Part shown: piece after piece, positions 63,637 through 64,000 of the stretch
Position numbering within the stretch: position 1 is the stretch's first letter
Layout of the letters: each line of letters begins with the position of its first letter
Assembly (NCBI RefSeq): GCF_007997305.1
Contig: NZ_VORZ01000001.1
Location: forward strand, 930,001-994,000
DNA length: 64,000 nucleotides
Source of the DNA: Psychrobacter frigidicola
Lineage (GTDB): Bacteria; Pseudomonadota; Gammaproteobacteria; Pseudomonadales; Moraxellaceae
Direction of reading: 5' to 3'
Made by a program: the position numbers and the translations under genes
The notes under the pieces: model-generated
The model's input: only the letters and a program-made list of their open reading frames with translations
Databases searched by the model: none
Told to the model about the DNA's origin: nothing

Positions 63637-64000
63637 GGTTCATCCTTAATTTATTAATTCCTAAGAATATAGATATGTTAATGAGCCTGTAAAACATGGT
63701 CTGTTGTAAACTCTATATCAGTACCGATTAAAAGCTCATCCGCTACATACTAGATTGCCACGACCACAGCAACATTGATACTCATTAGCTTATGATTCTA
63801 TAAAGATTTACTCTTTAACACTCAATAAAAACGCTCAATAAAAACTTTCCATTAATCATGTAAATAACCAGATAATCATAGCGCCAGCTAATGCTGCTAT
63901 TAGAACACGCTTTAATCATTGGTCTTAATAATCTAAGCAGTTTCGATATGTCCTTAGATATGTTGAATATAACGTTGAGTTAACAGTCAATCTGTTTTAT
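63637..64000. other. end of window, no gene seen
   Basis: About 360 bp. Upstream region of the universal stress protein gene, AT-rich, with a short duplication ACGCTCAATAAAAAC. No gene or RNA recognised. Confidence 0.4.

Overview
The window looks like chromosomal DNA of a gammaproteobacterium of the Moraxellaceae, most likely Psychrobacter. This is inferred from gene content (wza-wzb-wzc exopolysaccharide locus, Tsx-like porin, IpdC-type keto-acid decarboxylase, tRNA-Gly island), moderate-to-low GC and many low-GC accessory stretches. No ribosomal RNA or other species marker is present, so the genus is a judgement.

Layout. 1-4200: a decayed YceI-like gene, then a Tat-exported flavin amine oxidase flanked by a tri-heme cytochrome c and a mono-heme cytochrome c whose lipoprotein signal is cut off by an in-frame stop. 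4825-10963: trehalose synthesis (otsB-otsA) followed by a tightly packed, uncharacterised set: acyl-CoA dehydrogenase-like protein, PIG-L deacetylase, SAM methyltransferase and family 2 glycosyltransferase. 11495-32509: a capsule/exopolysaccharide locus. It has wza, wzb and wzc, an ABC exporter, five genes for a dTDP-3-amino-sugar (rmlB, rmlA, fdtA, acetyltransferase, fdtB) coupled by ATGA overlaps, a dead wzx remnant, seven glycosyl or pyruvyl transferases, a Wzy-like polymerase and the initiating sugar transferase. 32510-34400 is a gene graveyard. 34408-37033: a Tsx-family channel and a thiamine-diphosphate keto-acid decarboxylase, convergent on a shared terminator.

37306-53285: a tRNA-Gly(GCC) gene with an integrated island of about 16 kb. 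The 3' end of the tRNA (31 bp) is repeated at 53255-53285. Next to the tRNA lie arm-site-like repeats, an XRE repressor, an operator palindrome, an AlpA-like excisionase, a tyrosine integrase and two small genes. Cargo includes a type III polyketide synthase with a methyltransferase and an FAD oxidoreductase, a GT25 enzyme, a broken MgtC/DUF4010 gene and a very AT-rich GT4-GT1 glycosyltransferase pair. Just past the right repeat lies the deleted remainder of a second, related element (XRE gene fused to the tail of a zinc-ribbon gene), so the site has been used at least twice.

53690-59834: an 8-bp tandem repeat, an aspartate dehydrogenase (nadX-like), an apparently orphan DarT1-type NADAR antitoxin, an HNH endonuclease and a beta-helix protein. 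The last is built on an exact 114-codon repeat and is interrupted by a TGA at a repeated Cys codon. 60055-63636: SDR oxidoreductase, acyl-CoA dehydrogenase and a two-domain universal stress protein.

A recurrent theme is gene decay: YceI, cytochrome c, epimerase, wzx, pyruvyltransferase, MgtC/DUF4010, beta-helix and the second island are all broken. The strongest leads are the beta-helix repeat gene, the tandem tRNA-Gly islands with the polyketide cassette, the acyl-CoA dehydrogenase/PIG-L/methyltransferase/GT2 cluster, the orphan NADAR gene and the replacement of Wzx by an ABC exporter.
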